Source: Lepas anatifera
Taxonomy: Eukaryota > Arthropoda > Thecostraca > Lepadidae
DNA: 64,000 bases
Direction of reading: 5' to 3'
Assembly (NCBI GenBank): GCA_034440635.1
Contig: JAOTON010001028.1
Location: 1,747,501 to 1,811,500, forward strand
A model generated the notes under the pieces. The model was given only the letters and a program-made list of their open reading frames with translations, ran no database searches and was not told the origin of the DNA. The translations under genes were made by a program, and so were the position numbers. Shown here in pieces: positions 46,401-56,789 of the stretch (position 1 is the first letter of the stretch; every line of letters begins with the position of its first letter).

Positions 46401-47900
46401 CTGATTAGGTGCCCCCTCAGCTAATTATTGATGTCTCCTTAGATGGCCTGGTGCCCCTGAGCTGGTTTGGAGGGCCCTGAGCCCACCATGTGTCCTTGAG
46501 CTGTTATGTTGCTCCCTGAGCTGATTTAGGCTCCTGCCATAGTCTGGGGGGCTGGGAGCTGACCTGGCCCCCGAGCGGATCGATCTGGTGCCACCTGAGC
46601 TGCACTAATGCCCCTGAGTCGATCTGGTGCCTCCTGAGCTCATCTGATGCCCTCTGAGCTAGTCTGGTGCCCCCTGAGCTAATCTGGTGCCCTTTAAGCT
46701 GAACTGGGCCTCCTTACGTGTTTTTATGAGCAGCTCTAAAGCCCTGAGCTGAGCTGGGCCCACAGAGGCTGATGAGGGCCCCTGGGATGGTATGGGGCTC
46801 CTGAGCTGATTAAGTGCCTCCTGACTTGATCTGGTATTCCCGAGCTGGTCGGGGACCACTGATCTGATTGTTTGCCCCCGAAGCTGATCTGGTGCCCTAT
46901 GGGCATCTGGTGTCCCCTGAGCAGCTCTGGGGCTTTTGAACTGATTGGGCCCCGAGCTGGTGAGGGGATCCCTGAGCTGATTTAGTGCCCCTGACTTGAA
47001 CTTGCCCCCTGCGGTGATCGATCTGGTGCACCCTGAGCAGATATACTGCTTCCTGAACTAATGCCCACTGTGCCGATCTGGTGCCTGCTGAGTCATCAGT
47101 GTGCCTCCTGAGCCCATCTTATTCCCTCTGAGCTAGTCTGGTGCCCCATTGCTAATATGGTGCCCTTTAAGCTGACTCGGGCCTCCTGGGTTGATTACGT
47201 GATTTCCTGAGCAGCTCACAGGCCCTGAGCTGAGCTGGGCCCACATGGGCTGGTGAGGGCCCCTGAGATGGTATGGGGCTCCTGGGCTGATTAAGTGCCT
47301 CCTGACTTGATCTGGTATTCCCGAGCTGATCTGGACCCCGAGCTGGTCGGGGACCACTGATCTGATTGTTTGTCCCCGAGGCTGATCTGGTGCCCTATGG
47401 GCCGATCTGGTGTCCCCTGAGCAGCTCTGGGACTTTTGAACTGATTGGGCCCCGAGCTGGTGAGGGATTCCTGAGCTGATTTAGTGGCCCTGACTTGATC
47501 TTGCCCCTGACCTGACTTGAGGCCCCTGAACTGATCTGGGGCCCCAAGAGCCGATCTGGGGCCCAAGAGTGGATCTAGGTTCTGAGGGTACCCTGAGCTG
47601 GTCTGGGCGCTGAGCTTGTGAGAGCCCCTTAAGTTGGCTTGAGGCCCCCTGAGGTGATCTGGCGCCTTAAACTGTTCTGGGGCTTCTTGAACTGGTTTAA
47701 GGCCCTATGAGCCCATCTGTGGCCCATTGAGCTAGTCTGATGACCTCATCTCTGGGATCAATGAGCTAGTCTGGTCCCTGGGTGAAGCATGATCAGCTCT
47801 GTGGCCCTGATCTAAATCAGGGGCCCCTGAGGTGGTCTTGAATAGACAGATAATAAGAACACAAGGCCAACTCCCGTCATCTCGGTGCGGGGTCACTGAG
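46120..47900. repeat. 'tgagctgatctggtgcccc' minisatellite
   Basis: Monomers of about 20-24 bases. A larger duplication is visible: 46627-46960 and 47105-47460 share long blocks such as 'ctgacttgatctggtattcccgagctg' and 'ggggaccactgatctgattgtttg', a period of about 480 bases. Open frames across it are artefacts. Confidence 0.88.
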
Positions 47901-48959
47901 CTAGTCTAGTCCCTGGAGGCACAACTGGGGGGGATGGGGGAAGCTGCTCTGGGAGTCCTCTGATCCACACTTGGGGGCGCCAGAGCTGGTCTTGAATAGA
48001 TGGGGAATAAGAATACAATGGAAATTCCCCTTGTAAAACGGAGCTAACCAGGAATGAGGAATCTCTAAAACGGCTTATGATACCTAGGCACCCCTGGTTA
48101 TATAAATTGCTTATTATACTGGTGGATTCTGGGAAGAAATGATAAAAGGGCATGTGCCCCTGAGCTCAGAGCACAGTCCCCTAAACCGGGATTCTACTTA
48201 TTAATTTAAATGAAGGACTAGTTTTCACAATTTTCAGTCCTGTCACACCTTCTCCATCCAAACCACCGGCCTGTTCACCTTTTATTTACTCTTAACTGGG
48301 ACCGATCCTTGAGAATATGGAACTTAATAAACGCGTTCAAAAGGTATCTCCCAAATTTTTCCGGCAGTAAAAATGTGTTCTTCCAAAGACACTATGCTAC
48401 TCCTCGTCCCACGGCGATTGTGGGAGGCAAGTAACTTAATCCGCGTTCAGCCAGTGCTCACTCGTCACGACAAAACCAGTGGGCATAACAAAGGAATTTT
48501 CGACTCCAATATGCCTTAGCCTGCACATTGTAACATATATAACATGCTCCGCTGATTTCTCTGATGTTAAGTACTTGCATGAGTTGGCTGATTTGTCCTT
48601 AAATCTATCCAAAACAGTCGTGTTTTGGCTACTTCCATGACATTTTGATGATATTTTTCTTTTTTTCGGTTTTCATGGCGTTTTCCTTCTCCGTCAATGA
48701 TTTATTTGCATTTTCATTGAACCAAAGATGCCCAAAAAAGGATATAAACAAAGATATAGCAAGTTTTTTAGGTTACGTTAAAAAGTGCCCTTTTTTCCCC
48801 GGGGTGCCCCTCAAAGTTGGTGTGCCCCCCCATACCAAAGCTCTGGCTGCGCCCCTGCTTACCATGCTATTCCCGGGGCCCACTAACGCTGTTTACCTTT
48901 CGGAGTCCCTCTTTCGCGGCCATCTTGGAGGGCACACTAGCGCCTCTGGTGAGCGTGCC

Positions 48960-49340
48960 CGGGGTCAATATGTGGCCCCTGTGCTGAACTGGGGTCCCCA
49001 GCTGGTTTAGCCCCCTCCTTGAACTCTGCTAGGGTCACTGAGTATGGATCCGTAGGCTTAAACGGGTCCCTTGAGCTGTTCTGAGACCCTATATAAGCCA
49101 ACCTGGGGGACCCTGAGCTGAGCCGGGTCCCTAAGCTAGACTGGCTTCCTGAGAAAATCTGGGGCGCCTTGTTTGGAACTTTTACGGCCCTCTGCTTATG
49201 TGGGGTCCCTTAATAAAGTGGTCCCATGAGCCGGTCCCTTAGCCCATGAGCAGGTTTGGGACCCCCAGAGCTGACTGATTTGGTTCCTGAACCATGGTTT
49301 GGGCACTGGGGGGCCTCTATGATGACTTGGCGGCTTCTGA
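48960..49340. repeat. minisatellite of the 12.3-kb element, right portion
   Basis: 'ttgagctgttctgagaccctatataagccaacctgggg' near 49068 matches the higher-order block of 37.8-39.83 kb, placing this on the same parental element. Confidence 0.7.
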
Positions 49341-49344
49341 GCGG

Positions 49345-49989
49345 CATAGGCATAGGAAACGGGAGAGTGGCGGGCCAGGGGAGCCACTGGCCCTCCACTG
49401 TTCTGTTGTGGACCGCTGCAACGCATATACAAATATCAGCAACTGCAATATAAAACAAGAAACCCGGGCGGGCACGACAGCTTGTCTGGGAAAGTTCCAG
49501 TTTTGGCGTGTGCCCTCTGCAAACCCCTGGACCGAAAGCGCTTCATGAAAAAGACCAAGGCACCTACTATCCGAGTGCTCCCAGATGGACCTCGAAACTT
49601 GGACCCAATCAAAATCTAGCCCAGACCCCTTCCAACACAGAGCGCTAATTCGGACATGCAACCCGCACCACAAGCCGAGCAGCAGCCGTCCCTCGGTCAT
49701 CAACGGGCGTGAAGAGGCCGTCTTCAGGCTACAGGCCGTCTTCCACTACGAAGTGAAAAAACATCACCACAGAACTATTCGATGCGAGGGAACTGTTGGA
49801 AAACACGCAATCAACAAGTAATGTATGAAAATACCTAGTGTAGGCCGGTGTGTATGCGTGTATTATCGACACCAAATGAACAGTTTTAAAACTGCTCATA
49901 ATTGTGGGCCCCTTGGGCTGGGGGGCCCCCCTTGAGGTGGGCCACCTCTGGGGTCGGCCCCCACTTTTCAACCGGTTCCTACGCCCCTG
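49345..49989 (+). mobile_element. internal duplicate of the element's left end plus right end
   Basis: CATAGGCATAGGAAACGG at 49345 and the next 150 bases ('atatcagcaactg.aa.ataaaacaagaaaccc') repeat 37671-37800 in direct orientation. It has no 8-base duplication of its own with the right end (ctgagcgg versus gcagcacg). It therefore looks like part of a composite in which the shared right end at 49989 serves both left ends. The 78-codon frame 49585-49821 has no motif. Confidence 0.6.
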
Positions 49990-49997
49990 GCAGCACG

Positions 49998-50300
49998 ACC
50001 TATTCTGTGCAATAAATATGCCTCCTGCACGGTGGGACATCTTTCCAAATTTGATGGGGAGTTTTCCTCTTCACGTGTCTGTTAGATTTACCGATAGCCA
50101 AAATTTACTCCGCGTGCCAAGAGGACGGGTGAGCACCCTATACAGCGTGGTTTGTTCTGCTGTTTACCCAGGGAAACAAATGAATTTCTGGCTACCCAAG
50201 CCATGGAAGCTGACTTTTTGTACACAATTTAACACCTATTGCTGTCGCGTGAACAATAATGTGACAAGGTTGCAACTGTGAATACATGCCTCTGCCCTCA
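49998..50300 (+). pseudogene. LINE reverse transcriptase relic, 3' part
   Basis: It continues the 37205-37670 frame after one copy of the target duplication: QHDLFCAINMPPARWDI, then SFPLHVSVR, NLLRVPRGRV and a run to a stop at 50279-50281. The 'RR-x-x-DL-x-x-x-x-x-x … F-x-x-x-R … L' layout is the usual end of a jockey-type ORF2. Confidence 0.7.
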
Positions 50301-50539
50301 GTGTAGATTGTGATGCGCACTTTTACTTTCCACGTTAACTGTTTTGTAGTAGTTTTCTTAAGACATTTTAACTTTGGATAGCAGTTTTCTCAATATTTTA
50401 TTTTACACTTCACTGCATTGTATTGTACATTGTCTTTACTGCACTTTTCTTTCCGATATAGCACTGTGCTGGTGATTCTTTCATTATTAGCTACAATTCG
50501 AATTGTTTTGCCATCTTTTCATTCCATTCAGCGTACTGT
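50301..50539. other. AT-rich intronic DNA
   Basis: Nothing recognised; it may be a LINE 3' untranslated remnant. Confidence 0.3.
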
Positions 50540-50897
50540 AATTTTTTTATAATTTTTCCAAATTGTTCCCAGTTCGGTTTTTGGAATCGGAGTCTCACTA
50601 AAGTCATCAAGGGATTTTTCACGGAGACCCCGACCCTACAACCCGAACGAGCAGCTCCCACAATGAAGAGTTAATTTAGAAACCACAGTTTAACGTCCCA
50701 CAAAGCGCAGGGACGGCCACCACGCTCAGTTCACCCTCTCAACAGTCAGTTACCAGTCAAACTACGTCGGGTAAACTATTGAGCGCGGGAGCGTCTCAGG
50801 GGAATCGATCCCAAGCCTGGACATGCACTGCTACTGCATGCTTCTGAGCATCGTGCCGGGGCCCAACGCTCTACCAACTGAGCTACCGAGGCGGCTC
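50540..50897 (-). mobile_element. SINE-1, complete copy
   Basis: On the minus strand the tRNA-like head (gagccgcctcggtagctcag ttggtagagcg) starts near 50897. The same body words as the 40.9-kb copy follow, and the tail lies in the AT-rich stretch near 50540-50575. Confidence 0.82.
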
Positions 50898-51570
50898 AAT
50901 ATTTTAATATACCAATATTTTATAGTTATTTGACCTACGACTTAACCTATCAGTGGGCACCCGAGATGATTTCAATGAATGGGTAAATAAATGAGAAAAT
51001 GTTCTAAATTCAGCCAAATGGAAAAACATTGACCTCAAGAACGCGAGTAGGTATGGAGCAGCAAAGGCAGTTCAAAGCCGATAAGTTTTTGGTTTTAGAG
51101 GGGATATATTTCTTTCAGAGATAATCAGGAGAAAACATTCTTATCAGGAGATAAAGTTTCTCTCTAAGCCAACGTCTTCAACTTTTTGGCCAGTGCTGAC
51201 ACCACTGAGCATATCGATACATCAGCGACATCTCGGAATTATTAATATACTTCTAAATCCGTATTTTACAGTAAATGTGACACCTATTCGTCCGAAAGGC
51301 AGAGCTTAGTTAATGTGGAGAAAAATATCCAAATGTAGAGAAACTAAGGGAATTCCCATTGTAACTTTTTTCTCCAGACTGCACAAATACCAAAGGTCCT
51401 ACGGCAGTCAAGGATCCTTATTTAGCGACAAAAGAAGTTGTTATCTAAAAAAATCCACACAGCAATACCTAGTACGTAATAGCTTTACAGTACATCTCCA
51501 TGAAAAATAAGTCAAACATAGATAAAGCAGGATACATTGGTTTCCTTCCGAAATTGCGAACCGAAAATAT
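50898..51570. other. intronic DNA upstream of exon 2
   Basis: No feature recognised. Confidence 0.35.
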
Positions 51571-51641
51571 GTGATAAATCCAGATGCTCTTCTCCGAAGC
51601 TATTTACAAACAGCGGCTCAGATCAAGACATGTGTTGACAG

Positions 51642-51795
51642 GTACGACCAGTTGGACCTCTGTGAAGTGAGCACTCTCCGGGGCTTTGGTGCCGAGCTGA
51701 CGGAAACTGCGGGAGTTCTGTGGCGGTTTCTGCCGCTGGGGGACCCCACTGTGGAGCGCTTTGTTTGCCGTGACCTCGACTCCGTAATTGGCCAG
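51642..51795 (+). CDS. glycosyltransferase-like protein, exon 2
   Basis: After gttgacAG the exon supplies the missing G of the split codon and reads YDQLDLCEVS, then GVLWRFLPLGDPTVERFV and CRDLDSVIGQ, ending at the donor gccag|GTAAGG in phase 0. The pattern 'LDLC-x-V … WRFxPLxDPxVxxFVxRDLDS' is the continuation of the same family. The DLD acidic motif is the candidate metal/nucleotide-sugar site of a DxD glycosyltransferase, which is an inference. Exons 1 and 2 together give 222 residues. The domain is incomplete and no further exon was recognised up to 64000, so the gene either extends beyond the window or is truncated. Confidence 0.72.
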
Positions 51796-54285
51796 GTAAG
51801 GAAGGCTCTTAGACACATTAACGGACGGCTGAGACGGCATGGCATTCTGGCTACGGCAATTTGGAATACATAGCCCTGGTAAGCCACAAGAATCCAGGTT
51901 ATTTTACTGCAGCTAACGTGGATATCTTGGAACAGACTGTGCAGTCTGGAATGTTGACTGTCACCCACTTGAGCCGCCCGATGGAGTGACATCAGCGGTC
52001 TTCAGCTTCAGACTCAGAGAATACAAGACACTCAGATCAACTGCGCAACATTTGATAAGAGTAAACGAGCCCATACATCCTCTGCCGAATTTCTGCATAT
52101 GTTCTGTGCGCTAAAATCGGACAGAAACAGAACAAACTTAGGTTTGAACAGTGCTCAATTCATGTTGAGTAGATTTGGGGAGGCGTGGGATTCTGCTTGA
52201 CCTCAGGGCCGCAAGCTTATCACGTTAAGAATATATTTCCCTTGGCCCCTATAGGGCCTGATGAAATATGTTCCCTCGTTTTTTGGGAATTTAAATCAAA
52301 ATATAAATTTCCATTTGTCGGCTTCCTCTTTGGGGAAACGTGGAGATTCTCAAACGGAAAGATTCACTAACGGACGATTCTCTTAAAAACAACTGTATGT
52401 TATTCTCACAAATTTTACGCTGTTCTCACAAATCTTACGCTTCGTACCCTAAAAATATCACTCCCGGGCAGATGAATTCACCCTTGCTCATATTCTTGCC
52501 CCTGACCCGTTCTCCGGTTTGCATAAAAATAGTTGCTTTTAGGGCTAATGGCTCTGCATTTCCCTTTCGGGCTCTGCTTTTCTCGCTCTTTTTTGGAGCT
52601 AATCGTCAGGTCCGTTGAATTTCCTATCTATTACAGCCATGGAATTTCATTTATTTACCGTATCTATATTCAACAATATCTATATTGCTTACCTATTTTG
52701 TCACGCATTTTTTTATATTTTGCTCTCATTTATTTATTTATTTTCTTTTATTTATATTTTATCTATTTATTATAGTCATTTGTCCTCATTTCATTCATTT
52801 ATTCCTCGATTTTCCCGAATAATCCGGGAAATGATACCGCAACCTATTCCCCTCAACGCAGCCATTCTATTGCGACAAAATCATATAGCAAGATGGCATG
52901 AATTATAATTCACATGCAGATAAGGCCGGATGATTTCTACCTCCGTTGCAAGCTGTGTATTTTCGGTACTCCGGGAAAACCTAGGACCGTGACAAATCGA
53001 TGATTTTTGCATAAAATTTCCATTTCCTGAACCAACGCCGCGGCAGTCTCTCCTTTCCACCGTCTCCTCATGTCTAGTAGCCACTCAGCTTGTAATCCTT
53101 TGTTTTTATCCGAGGTGCAAAACAAACAGAACGGAAGCTTCGAAAGCATTGGAAGCTGCGTCACTTCTGAATTGACACTTCAGCCGTATTGTTTTCCGAA
53201 GACAGCTTTCATTGTTTTTAAATAAATCCTGATGCCTAGGCTGTACCAGACTTAATGGCGAGCTGCCTCGCTCTATGGGGCCTCTTTTTCTTCATTTACT
53301 TAGCACTTAAAATTAGCTAGAAACAAACCAGGGTTCAAAAATTGCAAAAATGGGCAAGCGTGATGCAAAGGTTTTACTTCTCAAAAAAGGAGAAGTGTTT
53401 GTCTGTTTTGTTATGTGTTTTATTAATTTCCGAAACATAGAAAACACTGCTATACAGGTAGATAAGTATTCTCACCAGCAATGTTGGGGACAAAAATTGA
53501 TCAATTCAGCGACAAAAAGGAACAATTGTGCTTACTTCAGAGTGAGAAGTTGATGCGCAGCCTGTCAATATATATTTCTAACATTTAGAAGGATTCAGGG
53601 GCTCTGACAAACGATCCCTTTTTGGTGCAAAGCCTTAAGCCTTAACCTTTTCCGTCAAACACGTTTGGTCTTAAGTTCCGTTGGTGACAATGAGGCACTT
53701 TTTTCGACCTTTGCACAGGAAGACGCCTCGCTTGACACCAAATGTGAACATCAAAGCGTATTTTCTGTCCGGATACCATAACCTTCGGCCCACTGAACAC
53801 ATTGGAAACGTACACACGTACTGGATACTATCAACTTCTCTTTCGTCGACGGCTTCCTTCTCTCGAATGAGATGTATAACTTCCTCTCAACGCTCAAGTA
53901 TCATGGAAAATACCACTAACGTCAGTCAGAGAAACTGCAGCAACTGTTCTGAAACTGTGGTTTATTTTGGTAGCTTTAGAGTGAGCGACTACTGCTGGTT
54001 ATTCCAGCTCTACTTTTAGGTGCAAACAGAGCAGAAAACGTTAAGTAGGCTGAACCAAGCGATCATGCAAAACGGTACCGTAGCACGACGGATGGTATTC
54101 TGGTTCTGGAAACCGTATAGCCTTCTTATCGGACCTGATATACAGGTTCACGGCACGAAACAAGTGGTCAATTTTGGTACTTTTCGTCACGCTATTTGTA
54201 TTCGAATACATTTTCTGAGCGCCGACCACAGTTGCCATTATTCAGAGATCCGACGTGATGGAGTCAGGGCGGATCCATAATTTAC
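51796..54285. other. unassigned DNA (probably intron 2)
   Basis: Mostly AT-rich. Frames at 52340-52908 and 53681-54280 overlap each other and have no motif. I looked for a third exon continuing the glycosyltransferase-like family and did not find one. Confidence 0.35.
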
Positions 54286-54415
54286 TCAGGGGTGGATTTA
54301 GCCTTGGCCCCTTTGGGAGGGCCTGTTTTAGAACCGAAGACCCCGCCATTTTTATTTTCATTTAATGAACGTGAAATAATTGCAAACTGAAGAATTCGTT
54401 AGATGCAGGGGTGGA

Positions 54416-54765
54416 CCTAGAATTTCCTCAAAGATGGGGGTTGTATATAAGTCTCGGGGTCCCCGTTCGGGAGCCCAGCAAATTCTCATTTCTTGAATAT
54501 CAGAGTTGAAATATCTTATGCTGAATAGTTTGTGAATATTTTATTTTTAACGCGCTTATAAATTGTAATATTTTTGGAGGCCCGAGATCAGCTTTTTGGG
54601 CCCTGAGAGCGGATCTTTGGCCCCACAAGACAAACACTTGGGGACCAATGGGTCCAACTCAGATCAACTTAATACAAACACAAATACCGTTTGCCGTGAT
54701 TAAGCTCAGCCTAAGGGGGTGAGGGCGTTTCCCCCTCTCCCACCGTTCCGTTGGATCCGCCCCTG
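54416..54765 (+). mobile_element. 350-bp MITE with CAGGGGTGGACC / GGATCCGCCCCTG termini
   Basis: The left end CAGGGGTGGACCTAG pairs with the right end TTGGATCCGCCCCTG. A second, similar left end (CAGGGGTGGATTTAG) is at 54287. The 8-base flanks do not match, so the copy is either rearranged or old. Confidence 0.6.
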
Positions 54766-55530
54766 GTGGAAGAAGACCTGGCCAGAGATCAGAGGAGCGG
54801 CGTAGCTACAGAATATTCGGCGCCCTGTAATCGAGTTCAGGGCCGAGTGCAGCTGCATAATCAAGTTCAGGGAGAGCCGGACGAATCATCTGCATACTGG
54901 CCCGGCGGGTACGCTCATCCACACACACAGCTGACCACAGGGCGAAGCGAGAGCGCAGGTGACCCTGCGGAGCGGAACAACACAGACGATCACTGGTCTG
55001 CCACTACATGGTGGCACTAATGCACATTAGAGCTAAATCTCCGCAAAGGCTCGGTCTCGAGCGCGATAGTGGTTTCGCTTAGCATGTAGAAGTACATGAT
55101 GCAGCGAATGGAGATTTTTCAGCTCTAATGTGATCAATATCAGATTTGGTATGAATACAGGCAGTGCCGGACCTAGGCCATGGATTGAGGGCGAAAGGCA
55201 CAACGGGCCAAAAATCGTAAAACAATTTTTTTACGATTTTAGGACTTTTGAGGGATGAAATGCCTACCCCTCTCCCTCCACCCCCTGCTGAATCCACACC
55301 TGATTACAGGATGTTCCGTCACCTGCTTTGCATCGATGCCTGTGTTACAAGGTCACAGAGCGCGCTACGTTTGGAGAACCCAAGGTCAATCTAATACTAT
55401 ATTTAGAGCAAAAAAATAATATTTCTTAAGTGACCTACAGAAGAAAAGTAGCACAGTATGTAAATTGTGTTATATGCTTTCGAAGGTATGGGTAGTGATT
55501 GAGGATTAATGTATTCACAAATACATAAAC
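54766..55530. other. unassigned DNA
   Basis: A frame runs from 54751 to 55020 (hydrophilic, ending in a W-rich ATTWWH) but has no ATG-supported start, no domain and no splice context. 55160-55300 has a lone 'gtgccggacctaggcc' end and a 'ctgaatccacacctg' partner, a possible small decayed element. Confidence 0.35.
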
Positions 55531-55850
55531 ATGCTCTACCAGCTGAGCCGCCCCGGTGCATGTTCAGGCAGTGCATGTTCAGGCTTGGGATCGGTTCCCC
55601 TGAGACGCTCCGGAGCTCAATAGTTTACCCGATGTAGGTCGGCTGGCAACTGACTGGTGAGAGGGTGACCTGAGCGGGGCAACCATCCCTGTGCTTTGTA
55701 GGACGTTAAACTTTGGCTTCTAAATTAACCCTTCATTGTGGGAGTTGCTCGTTCGGGTGGTGGGGTCGGGGTCTCCGTGACAAGTCCCTTGATGACTTTA
55801 GTGGGACTCCGACTCCAACAGCCGAACTGGGAACAACTTGGACAAAATGT
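55531..55850 (+). mobile_element. SINE-1 with inverted head
   Basis: From 55557 the body follows the 40.9-kb copy in plus orientation (gcttgggatcggttcccctg, ggtcggctggcaactgac, gggacgttaaac-like, gtgggagttgctcgttcggg). Directly before it, 55531-55556 (atgctctaccagctgagccg ccccgg) is the tRNA head in the opposite orientation. The head is inverted relative to the body. Confidence 0.8.
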
Positions 55851-56149
55851 AAAAAAAGTTTAATCTATTGCTATGAGGTTCATAGTTCATAATAAGGTCG
55901 CCGATGGAACACAATATGTGGAAATGTGATTTTCCATAAAAATTTTGAAACGCTTGTATTCCAGTCTGCATTGCTCAGATCAGCGTCAAAACTTCAGAAT
56001 CGTGTGTTCGCGACCCATTACGAAGGTTGACTGTGAAGATTTCGACCCGTAACCTTTTCAACGTACTCCGAGGTTAGATAAGTAGCTTTGAATGAGTTAC
56101 GTTATACATTTTTAGTAGACAATGATAACAATTTTATTTTACCATCATT
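55851..56149. other. unassigned DNA
   Basis: No feature recognised. Confidence 0.35.
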
Positions 56150-56789
56150 GTGTTTTTTTTGTCACTGCGAGTCCAATGATTTAAGTCATGATCATGCCAG
56201 GTCATTTCGGGTCAATTTGTTTGCCTAGGGCCAGGTCAAACTCTAAATTTCACATAGCATAGTGGAATCATACACCATTCCGTTCGTATAAACGAGAGGA
56301 TTGCAATGGTCCTAACATTATGGCTATGCAACGGTTTGTTAAAAATGTATTCCCCAAAAAGCAAACCTCTTATAGTGTGTGTAGCGTACCGTACTTGGCA
56401 TTGAGTGTCCGCTACCCAGGCTTGACATAAACTAGGTAGCTACTATCGATACGTGCTTACCATAGCTTTCACATGGCTGTGGAGGCATTGTCCTGGGCCT
56501 CGCAGATAAGGTATGTCGCGTCTAAATCGAGCATGTTTCATATTTTGGCTAGCTGGTAATTGGTATATACCTACTAAAATCGACGGAGTTCTGTGACCCG
56601 CAGCGCCGTACCCTTTGACCTGACAATAAAATGGATGATAATGGAATGCAATAAAATTCAAGTGCTTTCGAATGGTGTCCGCAAAATGTTTCTAGCTATC
56701 TTTAGTTTAGCTATCTTAGTTTTCGAGATCATGAGGGTCATTTTATTCGGGCGAAAGTGGCTTTTGCCCGCCACCCGGCCAAGGGTTAA
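56150..56789 (-). mobile_element. family B TTAA element, partial copy
   Basis: It ends gggcgaaagtgg…gcccgccacccggccaaggg-TTAA (56786-56789), the reverse complement of the left terminus at 3893. The interior 'gccaggtca…gaccaggtcaaa…accattc.ttcgtataaacgagaggattgcaat' matches 4365-4450 in reverse. The other end is not clear. It is joined at TTAA to a minisatellite unit. Confidence 0.65.

Larger units (their letters stand above)
44216..48857 (+). mobile_element. 4.6-kb satellite-bearing transposon with exact 8-bp target duplication
   Basis: The left end CAGTGGCGCAGCCAGGGGGG pairs with the right end, in reverse complement CAGGGGCGCAGCCAGAG. It is flanked by CTTACCAT at 44208-44215 and 48858-48865. 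The inside has three parts: four tandem copies of a roughly 550-base unit starting at the terminus, a 'gagctgatctggtgcccc' minisatellite to about 47.9 kb, and a unique 0.8-kb right part (48083-48857) that recurs at 61480-62275. No transposase frame is present, so it must move in trans. The superfamily is hAT- or P-like from termini and duplication length only. Confidence 0.88.
37671..49989 (+). mobile_element. 12.3-kb satellite-bearing transposon (hAT- or P-type ends) with nested insertions
   Basis: The left end CATAGGCGTAGGAACCGG pairs with the right end, in reverse complement CAGGGGCGTAGGAACCGG. It is flanked by an exact 8-base duplication, GCAGCACG, at 37663-37670 and 49990-49997. Independent proof: the LINE reading frame joins across it (RRVQH then DLFCAINM). 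The content is minisatellite (37.8-39.83 and 48.96-49.26 kb), a palindromic element, a THAP exon, a MITE and a second 4.6-kb satellite element. A second copy of its own left end lies at 49345. No complete transposase is present. THAP plus 8-base duplications would fit a P-type element; hAT remains possible. Confidence 0.85.
35308..51641 (+). other. 16.3-kb intron 1 of the glycosyltransferase-like gene
   Basis: GTAAGA at the 5' end and gttgacAG at the 3' end. Nearly the whole intron consists of identifiable transposons nested to several depths: a LINE relic, the 12.3-kb element, a palindrome, TTAA elements, SINEs and a THAP exon. The polypyrimidine tract at the 3' end is weak; acceptor choice rests on frame and phase matching. 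Confidence 0.7.

Noticed and set aside
44396..47566. Repeated minus-strand frames, including identical 61-codon ones at 44416 and 44965
   Set aside because: They are identical because the 550-base unit is duplicated; the peptides are minisatellite translations.
54751..55020. Hydrophilic 89-codon frame ending ATTWWH
   Set aside because: It overlaps a MITE terminus, has no ATG start, no domain and no splice support.
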